Shown one piece after another: positions 8,552-17,302 of a stretch of DNA of 64,000 nucleotides. The notes under the pieces were generated by a model that saw nothing but the letters and a program-made list of their open reading frames with translations, did not search any database and had not been told where the DNA came from. Origin of the DNA: Pelomonas sp937871895 (GTDB taxonomy: Bacteria; Pseudomonadota; Gammaproteobacteria; Burkholderiales; Burkholderiaceae_C); assembly GCF_046348265.1 (NCBI RefSeq), contig NZ_JAXMEO010000007.1. One strand, 5' to 3'. The first letter of the stretch is position 1. Each line of letters begins with the position of its first letter. Made by a program: the position numbers and the translations under genes.

Positions 8552-11500
8552 TCAGAACGAGTAGCGCATCATCACGGTGTAGCGCGGGCCCGAGGCGAAC
8601 ACGGCGCGCGTCTTGAACCCGATGTGCTGCTGCATCAGCTGGCGGTAGAGCGAGTCGGTCAGGTTGGACCCTTCGAGACCCACCGTCAGCTTGTCGTCGA
8701 ACTTGTAGAACAAGCCGGCGTCGAGCTGGCCGAAGCCATCAGCCCAGGTCGGCAAGGCCCAGGCCACATTGGTCTGGCCCTTGGTCGGGCTGCTCGGGTT
8801 GGTGTCGATGGCATCGCCACCTTGCGTACCGTTCACGTTGACGTTCTGCAGGTACTTGGAGCGCCAGCTGTAGGCAATGCGCGCCGAGATCGGACCCTGG
8901 TCGTACATCAGCGCCAGGTTGAAGGCGTTCTTCGACAGGTTCTGCAGCGGCAGGTTGCCAAAGGTGCGGCCGTCCAGATCGCAACCGTTCAGGTTCAGGT
9001 TCACGTTCGCGGCGGAGTTGCCGCCCGTGCAATAGGCCTGGTTCACCGGCGTGTAGAGCTTGGTCTTGCTGTTCACGTAGGTGTAGTTGGCCTGCATGCC
9101 CAGGCCCGAGAACGCGCCCGGCAGCATGTCGAAGTAGGTCTGGAACGCGAGCTCCACACCCGAGGCCGTGCCCTTGGCGCCGTTGATCGGGCTGGTGACG
9201 ACGAAGTCCTGGATCTTGTTCGCACTGTCAGGCAGGCCAATGATGGACGTCTGGTTGATGATGACGTCCTTGAGCTGCTTGTGGAACACCGCCCCCGTCA
9301 GCGAACCGGTGCGGCTGAAGTACCACTCGGCCGTCAGGTCCATCTGGTTGGAGCGGATGGGCTTGAGCATCGGGTTGCCAGCCGCCGAGCCTGTCCGCGT
9401 CACGCTGGTCACATTGGTCACGCCGGAGTTCTGGTCGGTCGTGCCGGCAAAGTCCTGGTTCAGCGTGGTCTGTGCCTGCAACTGGCTGAAGTCGGGGCGC
9501 GAGATGCCCGTACCCAGCGCGAAGCGGTACTGCAGTTCGTTGCTCTGCTTCCAGCGCAGGTTCAGGCTGGGCAAGGCATTGGTGTAGGTGTTGGTGTAGT
9601 CCTTGGTCTCGCTGAAGTCCTTGATGACCGGGACCGAGACCCCCGTGGTGTTGGGTGGGATGGCCTTGCCGGTGTAGACCGTGCTGCCGTGGGCCGTGGC
9701 CTGCGTGCGGACGAGGCGCAGACCGACGTTGCCGTCGATGTTCATCGAGTCGTCGCCAAAGCGCAGTTGGGCGTAGGCCGCGCGGTTCGATTCCTTCTGC
9801 AGGTTGGTCAGCGCCGGGTCAACGCCCAACGTGGCCGGCGTCCACTTGTCGCAGGAGCCCCAGCCCTGGGCAGCCACTTGCTCGGCGCACAGGATGTCGT
9901 GATAGCCCTGCAGCTTGGCGTAGCTGGTGGGGAAGCCGGTGGCCGTCGCAAGCGTAGGCATGATCAGCGAGGGCACGCTGGCCTTGCCGTTGAAGAAGTT
10001 CTTGAACTCGTGCGTGTAGGTGTCGCCACTGAAGCGCGGGTCGTTCAGGCGGGCCAGGCCGCTGATGTTCCAGCCCACTTGCCAAGGCTGGGTGATGGCA
10101 GCCCAGTGGTAGTTGCCGGTGCTGTTGGTGGTCTCGGCGTCGCGCTCCGCGATCCGAACGCCAAAGCGCAGGTCGTGGAAGAAATCGCTGTCGGTGAAGT
10201 TGTACTTGGCGTCACCCTTCCAGGCCTTTTCCGTGGCCTTGCCCCGGTCCATGTGTTCCATGGTGAAGGCCCAGTAGTAGTTGGCCGGGTTGGCGAGGGC
10301 AGCCCTGTCGGCATCGTCGAAGACCAGGCTGGGAATGGAGCCACGCAGGTCCAAGGTTTCCTTGGCCATCTGGGCGCCGGTGGCCACCGTGGAGTCGAAG
10401 CTATTGGTCTTGGCGGTGATGAACTGCAGGTCGGACTTCAACGTCCATTGGGCGTCGGGCCTCCAGGTGAAGTTCCAGCCCACGTCGCGGGTTGTGGAGT
10501 TGCGCAGCGATGTGCGGGTGTCGGCGCCGAAGTCGAGCTTGGAGCCGTCCTTCATCGACAGCGTGCCGTAGGTCAGGGCGCCGTTGCCGTCCCACTGGCC
10601 GTTGGCGACGCTGATGTTGTAAGGGCTGCCGATCTGGGCAAAGATGGCGTTCTCGTCCCACTGCATCTTGTACTTCGACTGGAAGTAGGTCAGCGAGGAC
10701 TCCATGTTGTCCTTCTTCCACTGCACGGCGGCATAGGTGCCATCGCGCTTGCGGTCGAATTCGAGCGTGCGCCACTGCGAACCCTTGGGCACCCAGTAGG
10801 TGCCGGTCTGGCCCGCGACGGCGTCGGTGCGCGGGTAGAAGGGCTCGACCTGGAAGGCGTCGGTGCGGGTGCCGCTCTTGGACGTGGCCAGGCTCAGCAG
10901 CATGCCGATCTTGCCGGCCGGGGTGTTCCAGGTGTTGGACAGCAGACCCGAGACTTCGGGGCGGTTCTTGCCCTTGAGCGTGGAATAAGTGTTCTTGGCC
11001 GACAGGCTGGCCTTGAAGCCGGCGTAGTCGAAAGGCAGGGCGGTGCGCAGGTTCACCAGGCCACCGATTGAACCTTCAATCTGCTCAGCGGAAGGGTTCT
11101 TGTAGACATCGACGCCGGCCATCAGCTCGGGCGGCACATCTTCAAAGTTCAGCGCGCGTCCGCCGTTGGCGGAGAAGGAGTCACGGCCGTTCAGCTCGGA
11201 GCGCACATAGGTCAGGCCGCGGATGCTCACGCCCGAGCCTTCCACCGAGTAGTGCTCGGGGTCGCCCTTGGACATGGTGCGGTCGATGGTCACGCCGACG
11301 ATGCGCTGCAGCACTTCGGTCACCGAGCGGTCGGGCAGGGCGCCGATGTCGGACGCGACGATCGAGTCAACGATTTCGTCCGAGCTTTGCTTGATCTTCT
11401 GGGCCGACTGCAGCGCGGCGCGCTTGCCGCTGACGACGACGGTTTCGATCTTCTCGGCCTCTTTGGGGGCCGGTGCCGTCTGCGCCAAGGCAAGTCCGCC

Positions 11501-11557
11501 CCACAGCAAGGCAGCTTGCGTGGCGGCGATGGAAACGGCGGTCCTCTGGAATCTCAT
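8552..11557 (-). CDS. TonB-dependent outer-membrane receptor (Caulobacter-type, carbohydrate uptake)
   Basis: A 1001-aa outer-membrane transporter. Signal peptide (MRFQRTAVSIAATQAALLWGGLALAQ), a short segment with TonB-box-like ETVVVSG, a plug domain (IVDSIVASDIGALPDRSVTEVLQRIVGVTIDR), then a large beta-barrel ending in the aromatic residue of YTVMMRYSF. The plug motif is that of the TonB receptor subfamily typical of Caulobacter, Xanthomonas and relatives, which often imports oligosaccharides. The start at 11557 is supported by an upstream CAGGAGA box, and earlier in-frame starts lack a signal peptide. Given the neighbours, the cargo is probably a xyloglucan- or galactoside-type oligosaccharide; the exact ligand is not visible. 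Confidence 0.9.
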   Translation of the reverse strand: MRFQRTAVSIAATQAALLWGGLALAQTAPAPKEAEKIETVVVSGKRAALQSAQKIKQSSDEIVDSIVASDIGALPDRSVTEVLQRIVGVTIDRTMSKGDPEHYSVEGSGVSIRGLTYVRSELNGRDSFSANGGRALNFEDVPPELMAGVDVYKNPSAEQIEGSIGGLVNLRTALPFDYAGFKASLSAKNTYSTLKGKNRPEVSGLLSNTWNTPAGKIGMLLSLATSKSGTRTDAFQVEPFYPRTDAVAGQTGTYWVPKGSQWRTLEFDRKRDGTYAAVQWKKDNMESSLTYFQSKYKMQWDENAIFAQIGSPYNISVANGQWDGNGALTYGTLSMKDGSKLDFGADTRTSLRNSTTRDVGWNFTWRPDAQWTLKSDLQFITAKTNSFDSTVATGAQMAKETLDLRGSIPSLVFDDADRAALANPANYYWAFTMEHMDRGKATEKAWKGDAKYNFTDSDFFHDLRFGVRIAERDAETTNSTGNYHWAAITQPWQVGWNISGLARLNDPRFSGDTYTHEFKNFFNGKASVPSLIMPTLATATGFPTSYAKLQGYHDILCAEQVAAQGWGSCDKWTPATLGVDPALTNLQKESNRAAYAQLRFGDDSMNIDGNVGLRLVRTQATAHGSTVYTGKAIPPNTTGVSVPVIKDFSETKDYTNTYTNALPSLNLRWKQSNELQYRFALGTGISRPDFSQLQAQTTLNQDFAGTTDQNSGVTNVTSVTRTGSAAGNPMLKPIRSNQMDLTAEWYFSRTGSLTGAVFHKQLKDVIINQTSIIGLPDSANKIQDFVVTSPINGAKGTASGVELAFQTYFDMLPGAFSGLGMQANYTYVNSKTKLYTPVNQAYCTGGNSAANVNLNLNGCDLDGRTFGNLPLQNLSKNAFNLALMYDQGPISARIAYSWRSKYLQNVNVNGTQGGDAIDTNPSSPTKGQTNVAWALPTWADGFGQLDAGLFYKFDDKLTVGLEGSNLTDSLYRQLMQQHIGFKTRAVFASGPRYTVMMRYSF

Positions 11558-11801
11558 CTGATGTCTCCTGGCTAGGAATGGAATGGCGCCGAGAGCCGGG
11601 GGGTCTCTCGGGCACGGGCGCCCGTGGGCCTGGGGTTGGCTCGCCAAAAAGGGGGGCGATGGGGCGGATGTACCGCTACATCAAGTCAATCCGCGTCAGG
11701 CGGAAGGCTGGCTTGCCGAGGTGGCCGCTCTTGACGGGCGTTCTCGTGCGGCAAAGTTATCGATTTGCGACATGCCCGACCAATCGCGCTTTTCGCCCAA
11801 T

Positions 11802-11820
11802 CCATACGAATCTTGAATAG
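11802..11820. promoter_or_regulatory. Candidate LysR-type operator upstream of the TonB receptor
   Basis: A 19-base segment (CCATACG...GAATAG) agrees at 13 of 19 positions with the 19-mer CTATCCGAGCTTTGTATAG near dgoD. LysR proteins usually bind T-N11-A dyads of this kind. It would link receptor expression to the adjacent LysR regulator. Prediction from pattern only. Confidence 0.35.
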
Positions 11821-11882
11821 CGTTGCGCTGCCGTCGCGGCGTCTCATGGTGATCCCTTAGGCGTTGGGCCTTCGCTCGAAAG

Positions 11883-11896
11883 TGGGAGCGCTAACG
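11883..11896. promoter_or_regulatory. Candidate LacI/XylR-type operator
   Basis: The 14-mer TGGGAGCGCTAACG is centred on AGCGCT. Its reverse complement agrees at 12 of 14 positions with TGTTAGCGCTACCA, the xylose-operon operator type I recall for Caulobacter LacI-family XylR. It lies about 330 bases upstream of the receptor start. No LacI-family gene is in the window, so the regulator would be encoded elsewhere. Confidence 0.4.
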
Positions 11897-11940
11897 CTTG
11901 CGATGGGCTTGCTGCGGGGCATGCGTCGCCCGGACGCTGC

Positions 11941-13089
11941 TCACCACTCGGCGACGCTGCCGTCCTCGTGGCGCCACAGCGGGTTGCGCCAATCCGGCGC
12001 GTGCTTGGCGGCCTCGCGGATGTGGTCCTCGTTCATCACCACGCCGAGGCCCGGCTTGGTGAAGGGCAGCATGTAGCCGTCCTGGATCACGAAGTCCTCG
12101 GGGTTGAGCACATAGTCCAGCGGCTCGACGCCCTGGTTGTAGTGGATGCCGATGCTCTGCTCCTGCAGCACCGCGTTGTGCGAGACAAAGTCGAGGTGCA
12201 GGCACGCCGCCAGCGCCACGGGCCCGAGCGGGCAGTGCGGAGCCAGGGCCACGTCGTAGGCCTCGGCCATCGAGGCGATCTTGAGGCACTCGCTGATGCC
12301 GCCGGCATGGGAGGGGTCGGGCTGCACGATGGCCAGGCCGCCGGCCTCGAATACGCGCTTGAACTCAAAGCGCGAGTACATGCGCTCTCCAGCGGCCAGC
12401 GGGATGCTGGTGTGCTGCGCGAGGCGCGCGTACTGCTCGTCCTGCTCGGCAAGCACGGGCTCCTCGACGAACAGCGGGCGATGCGGTTCCAGCTCGCGCA
12501 GCATGGTCTTGGCCATGGCGGAGCCAATGCGACCGTGGAAGTCGATGCCGAACTCGATGGTGTTGCCAAAGGCCTCGCGGATCTCGGCGATGCGGGCAAT
12601 GGCGGCGTCCACCTTGGCGCTGTTGTCGAGCAGGCCCATCTCGACGCTGCCATTCATCTTGAAGGTGTCAAAGCCCCGCTCGTGCAGGCGCTTGATGTCG
12701 CGGATCACGTCCGAGGGGCGGTCGCCGCCGACCCAGGAATAGACCTTCATCTTGTCGCGCACCAGGCCGCCGAGCAGCTGGTAGACGGGCACGCCCAGGG
12801 CCTTGCCCTTGATGTCCCACAGCGCCTGGTCGATGCCGGCGATGGCGCTCATCAAGGTGGGGCCGCCGCGATAAAAGCCGCCGCGGTACATGACCTGCCA
12901 GAGGTCGTTGATGCGCATCGGGTCCTGCCCCACGAGGTAGGGCGCGAACTCATGCACCGCAGCCTCGGTGCTCAGTGACTTGCCTTCCACCACGGGCTCG
13001 CCCCAGCCGGCGATGCCTTCGTCGGTTTCAACCTTGAGGAACATCCAGCGCGGCGCGACGCGGAAGGTGGAGAGCTTGGTGATCTTCAT
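11941..13089 (-). CDS. dgoD: D-galactonate dehydratase
   Basis: Enolase-superfamily dehydratase (mandelate racemase group) converting D-galactonate to 2-keto-3-deoxygalactonate in the De Ley-Doudoroff pathway. At 382 residues it matches E. coli GalD in length, and all landmark residues fall at the E. coli positions: metal ligands D183, E209 and E235, catalytic H185 (IDFHGR) and H285 (APHCPLGP). Cytoplasmic, no signal peptide. It would use galactonate made from galactose released by the galactosidases in this window. It is preceded on the same strand by a LysR gene; two near-identical dyads lie between them. No kinase or aldolase of the pathway is in the window. Confidence 0.93.
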   Translation of the reverse strand: MKITKLSTFRVAPRWMFLKVETDEGIAGWGEPVVEGKSLSTEAAVHEFAPYLVGQDPMRINDLWQVMYRGGFYRGGPTLMSAIAGIDQALWDIKGKALGVPVYQLLGGLVRDKMKVYSWVGGDRPSDVIRDIKRLHERGFDTFKMNGSVEMGLLDNSAKVDAAIARIAEIREAFGNTIEFGIDFHGRIGSAMAKTMLRELEPHRPLFVEEPVLAEQDEQYARLAQHTSIPLAAGERMYSRFEFKRVFEAGGLAIVQPDPSHAGGISECLKIASMAEAYDVALAPHCPLGPVALAACLHLDFVSHNAVLQEQSIGIHYNQGVEPLDYVLNPEDFVIQDGYMLPFTKPGLGVVMNEDHIREAAKHAPDWRNPLWRHEDGSVAEW

Positions 13090-13145
13090 GGGCCCGCGCA
13101 GCTTAAGCGGGCGGCTGCGCCGTCAAATATGCCGGTTTGCGGCGC

Positions 13146-13242
13146 AGCTATCCGCGCTTCGCATAGCGTGACAACGCCCCTCGACCGCTGTGGCGCCGAG
13201 GTCTATGGTTTGTTTCGACGGAGCTATCCGAGCTTTGTATAG
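13146..13242. promoter_or_regulatory. Two near-identical 21-base dyads upstream of dgoD
   Basis: Segments 13146-13166 and 13222-13242 match at 18 of 21 positions and begin 76 bases apart. Each has the inverted ends CTAT...ATAG around an 11-base centre, the layout of LysR-type boxes. The second overlaps the last codons of the upstream LysR gene. Together they form a plausible recognition/activation pair in the dgoD promoter, for LysR control sensing a galactose or arabinose intermediate. Confidence 0.5.
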
Positions 13243-14207
13243 GCCGCTGAACTCGTAGAGGCTGCGCCATAGCGCTGGCGCCCACCTTCGCGCAGCAGGT
13301 CCAGCAGCACGGCCGGGCCGGGCGCCAACTGGTGGTGCTTGCGGGTGACGATGCCGTAGAGGTCCATGCGCAGGCCCAGCTCCAGCGGCAGCGTGGCCAG
13401 GTGGCCGGCGTCCAGCTGCTCCTGCACCAGCTCAGGGGGCAGAGCAGTCACCATGTCGCTGGCCAGCAGCAGCTGTGTGATGCAGGGCACGGCCGTGGTC
13501 TCGACGATCTCCTGCGGCTCGGGCACGCCCTGTGAGAGGAAGAGCGCCGTCAGGCGGTCACGCAGGATGCTGCCGGGCGAGGGCATGACCCAGGCCTGGG
13601 CCGCCAGGTCGGGCAGGGCCAGGGCGCTGCGCTTGAGCAGCGGGTGGCCGGCCCGCACGATGAGGCTGTGCGGTTCATCGGTCAGCGGCTCGAAGTTCAA
13701 CTCGGCGGCTGATTCGCTGTCCAGGATGCGGCTGATCACGATGTCATGCCGACCCTCGCGCAGCTGCTGGATCAGGGCCTTGCTCGTGTCCACCGTGATG
13801 CTGACCTGCACGCGCGCATGCGCCTGTTTGAGCTTGAGCACCGCCTCGGGCACCAAGCCGATGGCCGGCGTCATCACCGTGCCGAGCGAGATGCGGCCGC
13901 TCAGCCCGTCGGCCAGCTCGGCCACCTCCTGATGGGCGGCGCTCAGCTCGGCCAGTGCGGCCCCAGCGCGGCGGATCAACACCTCGCCATAGCGCGTGGG
14001 CTGTACGCCGCGCGGCAGCCGTTCAAACAGCGTCACGCCCAGCGCATGCTCCAGCTCGGCCAGCAACTTGGAGGCGGCCGGCTGCGTCAGGTTGGCCGCT
14101 TGCGCCGCGCGCAGGATGGAGCGGTGGCGGCCCAGCTCCACCAGCAGCACCAGGTGCCGCGTCTTCACGTGCGAGCGAACAAAACGGTTGGTGCGGGGGT
14201 CGGTCAT
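13224..14207 (-). CDS. LysR-family transcriptional regulator
   Basis: A 327-aa regulator. N-terminal winged helix-turn-helix (~18-76; LRAAQAANLTQPAASKLLAELEHALGVTLFERLPRGVQPTRYGE) and C-terminal periplasmic-binding-like effector domain (~105-310). It resembles the GbpR/CbpR-like LysR branch that controls galactose and arabinose genes in proteobacteria. The reading frame is open further upstream, but MTDPRTNRFVRSHVKTRHL is the family-typical beginning. It precedes dgoD on the same strand, diverges from the GH27-halogenase-GH31 operon, and probably regulates both. A related LysR gene near 60 kb is broken by a stop codon. Confidence 0.9.
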   Translation of the reverse strand: MTDPRTNRFVRSHVKTRHLVLLVELGRHRSILRAAQAANLTQPAASKLLAELEHALGVTLFERLPRGVQPTRYGEVLIRRAGAALAELSAAHQEVAELADGLSGRISLGTVMTPAIGLVPEAVLKLKQAHARVQVSITVDTSKALIQQLREGRHDIVISRILDSESAAELNFEPLTDEPHSLIVRAGHPLLKRSALALPDLAAQAWVMPSPGSILRDRLTALFLSQGVPEPQEIVETTAVPCITQLLLASDMVTALPPELVQEQLDAGHLATLPLELGLRMDLYGIVTRKHHQLAPGPAVLLDLLREGGRQRYGAASTSSAAYTKLG

Positions 14208-14289
14208 GGCGAGTGGCGAACGACGGGGGGCCAAGTGTCGCTCACCAAATAAATGGGGCCAGATGGGTTTGCCAGGGGGCCTGACGCCA

Positions 14290-14319
14290 TTGATAGCCGC
14301 AGAAGGCCCCAGGTATATT
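14290..14319 (+). promoter_or_regulatory. Predicted sigma-70 promoter of the GH27 operon
   Basis: TTGATA (-35, 5 of 6 consensus), an 18-base spacer and TATATT (-10, 5 of 6) in an otherwise GC-rich intergenic region. It predicts a transcript starting near 14326 with a leader of roughly 100 bases before the ATG at 14423. The divergent LysR gene starts at 14207, so regulator-controlled transcription is plausible. Confidence 0.6.
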
Positions 14320-14422
14320 GATTTTGAAAAGTGACCCCGCCGCCTGCTGCGCAGACGGCCACGGCGTCCCAGCCTGACCCGCGCTGTCACCGGGGACAGG
14401 CCACTCCAAGGAGACACCCGCA

Positions 14423-15700
14423 ATGAAGACGACGTGGGCCGCTGGCCTGATGGGCATGGTGCTGTCCGTGCCGTTTGCCCTGCTGTTGGCCGCGCCACAG
14501 GCCGTGCTGGCGCAGGCGGCGCCCGTGGCCACCGCCCCCCCGGCCTGGCACAAGGCCGAGGGCCTGGCGCTGACCCCGCCGATGGGCTGGAACAGCTGGA
14601 ACAAGTTCCAGTGCGACGTCTCCGAGCAGCTGATCCGCGAGACGGCCGACGCCATGGTCGCCACCGGCATGAAGGATGCCGGCTACCAGTACATCAACAT
14701 CGACGATTGCTGGCACGGCGAGCGCGACGCGCGCGGTTTCATCCAAGTGGACGCCAAGCGCTTTCCGAACGGCATGAAGGCGCTGGCCGACTACATCCAC
14801 AGCAAAGGGCTCAAGATCGGCATCTACTCCGACGCCGGCTGGAAGACCTGCGGCGGCCGCCCCGGCAGCCGGGGCTACGAATTCCAGGACGCGCAGACCT
14901 ATGCCGAGTGGGGCATCGACTACCTGAAGTACGACTGGTGCAACACCGAGGGCCTGAACGCCGAGGGCGCTTACCAGACCATGAGCGCCGCGCTGCGCAA
15001 GGCCGGCCGGCCCATCGTCTTCAGCCTTTGCGAGTGGGGCAACCAGAAGCCCTGGCTCTGGGGCCAGAAGGTCGGCCACTTGTGGCGCACCACGGGCGAC
15101 ATCACCGCCTGCTTCGACTGCGTCGTCAACCACGGCGACTGGAAGGCCTGGGGCGTGGTGCAGATCCTCGACATGCAGGAGGGCCTGCGCCAATACGCCG
15201 GCCCGGGCCACTGGAACGACCCCGACATGCTGGAGGTGGGCAATGGCCTCACCGCCAACCAGGACCGCGCGCACTTCTCGCTCTGGGCCATGCTGGCCGC
15301 GCCGCTGATCGCCGGCAATGACCTGCGCAAGATGCCAGAGAGCGTCAAGGCCGTGCTCACACAACGCGAGGTCATTGCCATCAACCAGGACGCGCTCGGC
15401 GTGCAGGGCCTGCGCCATGCGGCCAAGGACGGCATTGAGACCTGGGTCAAACCCCTGGCCGGCGGTGACTGGGCCGTGATGCTCTTCAACCGCAACAAGC
15501 AGCCCCGCGCGGTCACGCTCGACTGGGCGCAGCTCAAGCTGACGGACGAGCTCTCCAAGCGCAGCCTGGACGCCGTGGCCACGCGCTACCAATTGCGCGA
15601 CCTGTGGGCGGGCAAGGACCTGGGCGCCAGCGGCGCGGCCATCCAGCGCGAGCTGCCAGCGCAGGACGTCTTCATGCTTCGACTCAAGGCCCCGCATTGA
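14423..15700 (+). CDS. GH27 alpha-galactosidase
   Basis: Retaining alpha-galactosidase of 425 aa with a signal peptide (ending VLAQA). The catalytic barrel begins at LTPPMGWNSWNKF; the nucleophile is D171 in YLKYDWC and the acid/base aspartate lies in WNDPDMLEVGN (264-274). Expected to remove alpha-1,6-galactose from galactomannan or raffinose-type sugars; some relatives act on beta-L-arabinopyranose. An AAGGAGA box precedes the ATG. First gene of a plus-strand operon with the halogenase-like protein (22-base gap) and the alpha-xylosidase. A second GH27 lies near 43 kb and is quite different in sequence. Confidence 0.92.
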   Translation: MKTTWAAGLMGMVLSVPFALLLAAPQAVLAQAAPVATAPPAWHKAEGLALTPPMGWNSWNKFQCDVSEQLIRETADAMVATGMKDAGYQYINIDDCWHGERDARGFIQVDAKRFPNGMKALADYIHSKGLKIGIYSDAGWKTCGGRPGSRGYEFQDAQTYAEWGIDYLKYDWCNTEGLNAEGAYQTMSAALRKAGRPIVFSLCEWGNQKPWLWGQKVGHLWRTTGDITACFDCVVNHGDWKAWGVVQILDMQEGLRQYAGPGHWNDPDMLEVGNGLTANQDRAHFSLWAMLAAPLIAGNDLRKMPESVKAVLTQREVIAINQDALGVQGLRHAAKDGIETWVKPLAGGDWAVMLFNRNKQPRAVTLDWAQLKLTDELSKRSLDAVATRYQLRDLWAGKDLGASGAAIQRELPAQDVFMLRLKAPH

Positions 15701-15722
15701 GACCCTTGCTACCCTGCGCGGC

Positions 15723-17273
15723 ATGAACACGCCCCAACGCATCCGCAGAGTCGTCATCGTCGGTGGCGGCACCGCCGGCTGGATGACGGCCGCACCGCTG
15801 GCCCAGAAGTTCGCCCGCCAACTGCCGGTGGACGGCGGCCCGCCCACCGAGGTCGTGCTGATCGAGTCGCCCGAGATCGGCACCATCGGCGTCGGCGAGG
15901 CCACGCTGCCCACCATCCGCGCCTACAACGCGACCTTGGGCCTCGACGGCACCGACTTCATCAAGCGCACCCAAGCCAGCTTCAAGGTTGGCATCGAGTT
16001 CAAGGACTGGAAGCAGCTGGGCGAACGCTTCTTCCATGGCTTTGGGGACTTCGGCCCTGCCATCGAGAACCGTTCCCCCATCCAGTACTGGCTGCACCTG
16101 CGCGCCGTGGCCGAGAACATGCCGCCTTACGAGGACTGGTCCACCTCCAGCGTGATGGCGCGGCAGATGCGCTTCACGCCGCCCACCGGCGAGTCGGCGT
16201 CACCCACCAACGCGTACTCGTACGCCTTCCACTTCGACGCCGGCCTCTACGCCGCCTATCTGCGCGAGTACGCGCTCGGGCATGGGGCGCAGCGCATCGA
16301 GGGCACCATCACCGAGGTCCACCAGCGGCCCGAGGATGGCTTCGTCACCGGCGTCACGCTCAAGGATGGCCGCCGCGTCGAGGGCGACCTCTTCATCGAC
16401 TGCTCGGGCATGCGCGCGCTGCTGATCGGCGACACCCTGCAGGTGCCCTTCGAAGACTGGAGCCACTGGCTCCCCGTCAACCGCGCCCAGGCAGTGCCCA
16501 GCAAGCGCGTCGAACCCCTGACGCCCTACACCACCTCCACCGCCCGGACGGCCGGCTGGCAGTGGCGCATCCCGCTGCAACACCGCACCGGCAATGGCCA
16601 CGTCTACTGCAGCAGCTTCATCAGCGACGACGACGCCGGCCGCCAGCTGATTGCGGGCCTGGACAGCGAGGCGCTCGACAGCCCGCGCCTCATCAAGTTC
16701 ACCACCGGCGTGCGCCGCGAGTGCTGGCGCAAGAACGTGATCGCGGTCGGCCTGTCCAGCGGCTTCCTGGAGCCGCTCGAATCGACCAGCATTCAGCTGA
16801 TCATGGACGCCGTTGGCCGCATCATCCAGTTCTTCCCCGAGACGGATTGCGCACCGGTGCTGGCGGCGGAGTTCAACCGCCGCATGAGCACGCAGTACGA
16901 GTCCATCCGCGACTTCATCATCCTGCACTACAAGCTCACGCAGCGGCGTGACACCGAGTTCTGGCGTTACGTGGCCGACATGTCCATCCCCGAGCAGCTT
17001 GCGCATCAGATCGAGCTCTTCCGCCGCAGCGGCCGCGTGGCCGTCTACGACCCCGACGGCTTCCAGGAGCCCTCGTGGCAGTCGCTGTTGCTCGGCCTCG
17101 GCATCCAGCCCGAGGCCTATGACCCCATGGTCACCCTCATCGACCCACGCGAGCTGCTCGCCCACTTTGCGCGCGTGCGTGCCTCCATCGCCCAGACGGT
17201 GGCGGCCATGCCCACGCATGCCGATTTCATCCGCGCCAATGTGCGCGCTGACCCTCCCATGGCCAAGGCCTGA
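15723..17273 (+). CDS. Tryptophan-halogenase-like flavoprotein
   Basis: A 516-aa flavin-dependent halogenase-family protein. The FAD-binding motif VIVGGGTAGWM is at the N-terminus, followed by IGVGEATLP. K88 in ASFKVGIEF aligns with the catalytic K79 of PrnA. The W-x-W-x-I-P signature is present as WQWRIP, and LEPLEST carries the conserved Glu region. The active-site set looks intact, but the protein lacks a clear tryptophan-halogenase context. Such genes recur in TonB-receptor/carbohydrate clusters of Caulobacterales and Xanthomonadales with no proven substrate. It lies between the GH27 and alpha-xylosidase genes with short gaps (22 and 29 bases). The true reaction is unknown. Confidence 0.85.
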   Translation: MNTPQRIRRVVIVGGGTAGWMTAAPLAQKFARQLPVDGGPPTEVVLIESPEIGTIGVGEATLPTIRAYNATLGLDGTDFIKRTQASFKVGIEFKDWKQLGERFFHGFGDFGPAIENRSPIQYWLHLRAVAENMPPYEDWSTSSVMARQMRFTPPTGESASPTNAYSYAFHFDAGLYAAYLREYALGHGAQRIEGTITEVHQRPEDGFVTGVTLKDGRRVEGDLFIDCSGMRALLIGDTLQVPFEDWSHWLPVNRAQAVPSKRVEPLTPYTTSTARTAGWQWRIPLQHRTGNGHVYCSSFISDDDAGRQLIAGLDSEALDSPRLIKFTTGVRRECWRKNVIAVGLSSGFLEPLESTSIQLIMDAVGRIIQFFPETDCAPVLAAEFNRRMSTQYESIRDFIILHYKLTQRRDTEFWRYVADMSIPEQLAHQIELFRRSGRVAVYDPDGFQEPSWQSLLLGLGIQPEAYDPMVTLIDPRELLAHFARVRASIAQTVAAMPTHADFIRANVRADPPMAKA

Positions 17274-17302
17274 TCCCCTTTCCTGCAAACCCGGACGACC
17301 CT

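Larger units (their letters stand above)
11558..11940 (-). promoter_or_regulatory. Upstream region of the TonB receptor gene
   Basis: A 383-base non-coding stretch between the dgoD stop and the receptor start. I see no gene here. It holds two candidate operators, listed separately: a LysR-like dyad and a LacI-family palindrome. It also has a CGATT-N16-AATCG dyad at 11761-11786 and the ribosome-binding site just before 11557. No convincing sigma-70 pair was found. Confidence 0.5.

Noticed and set aside
8624..11071. An 815-codon open frame antisense to the TonB receptor gene
   Set aside because: Product is Val/Ala/Gly/His-rich with no domain and lies exactly opposite a clear receptor. Long antisense open frames are expected at this G+C. 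The same applies to the frames at 147-1358, 1614-3035, 6681-8390, 23478-24632, 29768-31786, 33523-35235 and 57933-59720.
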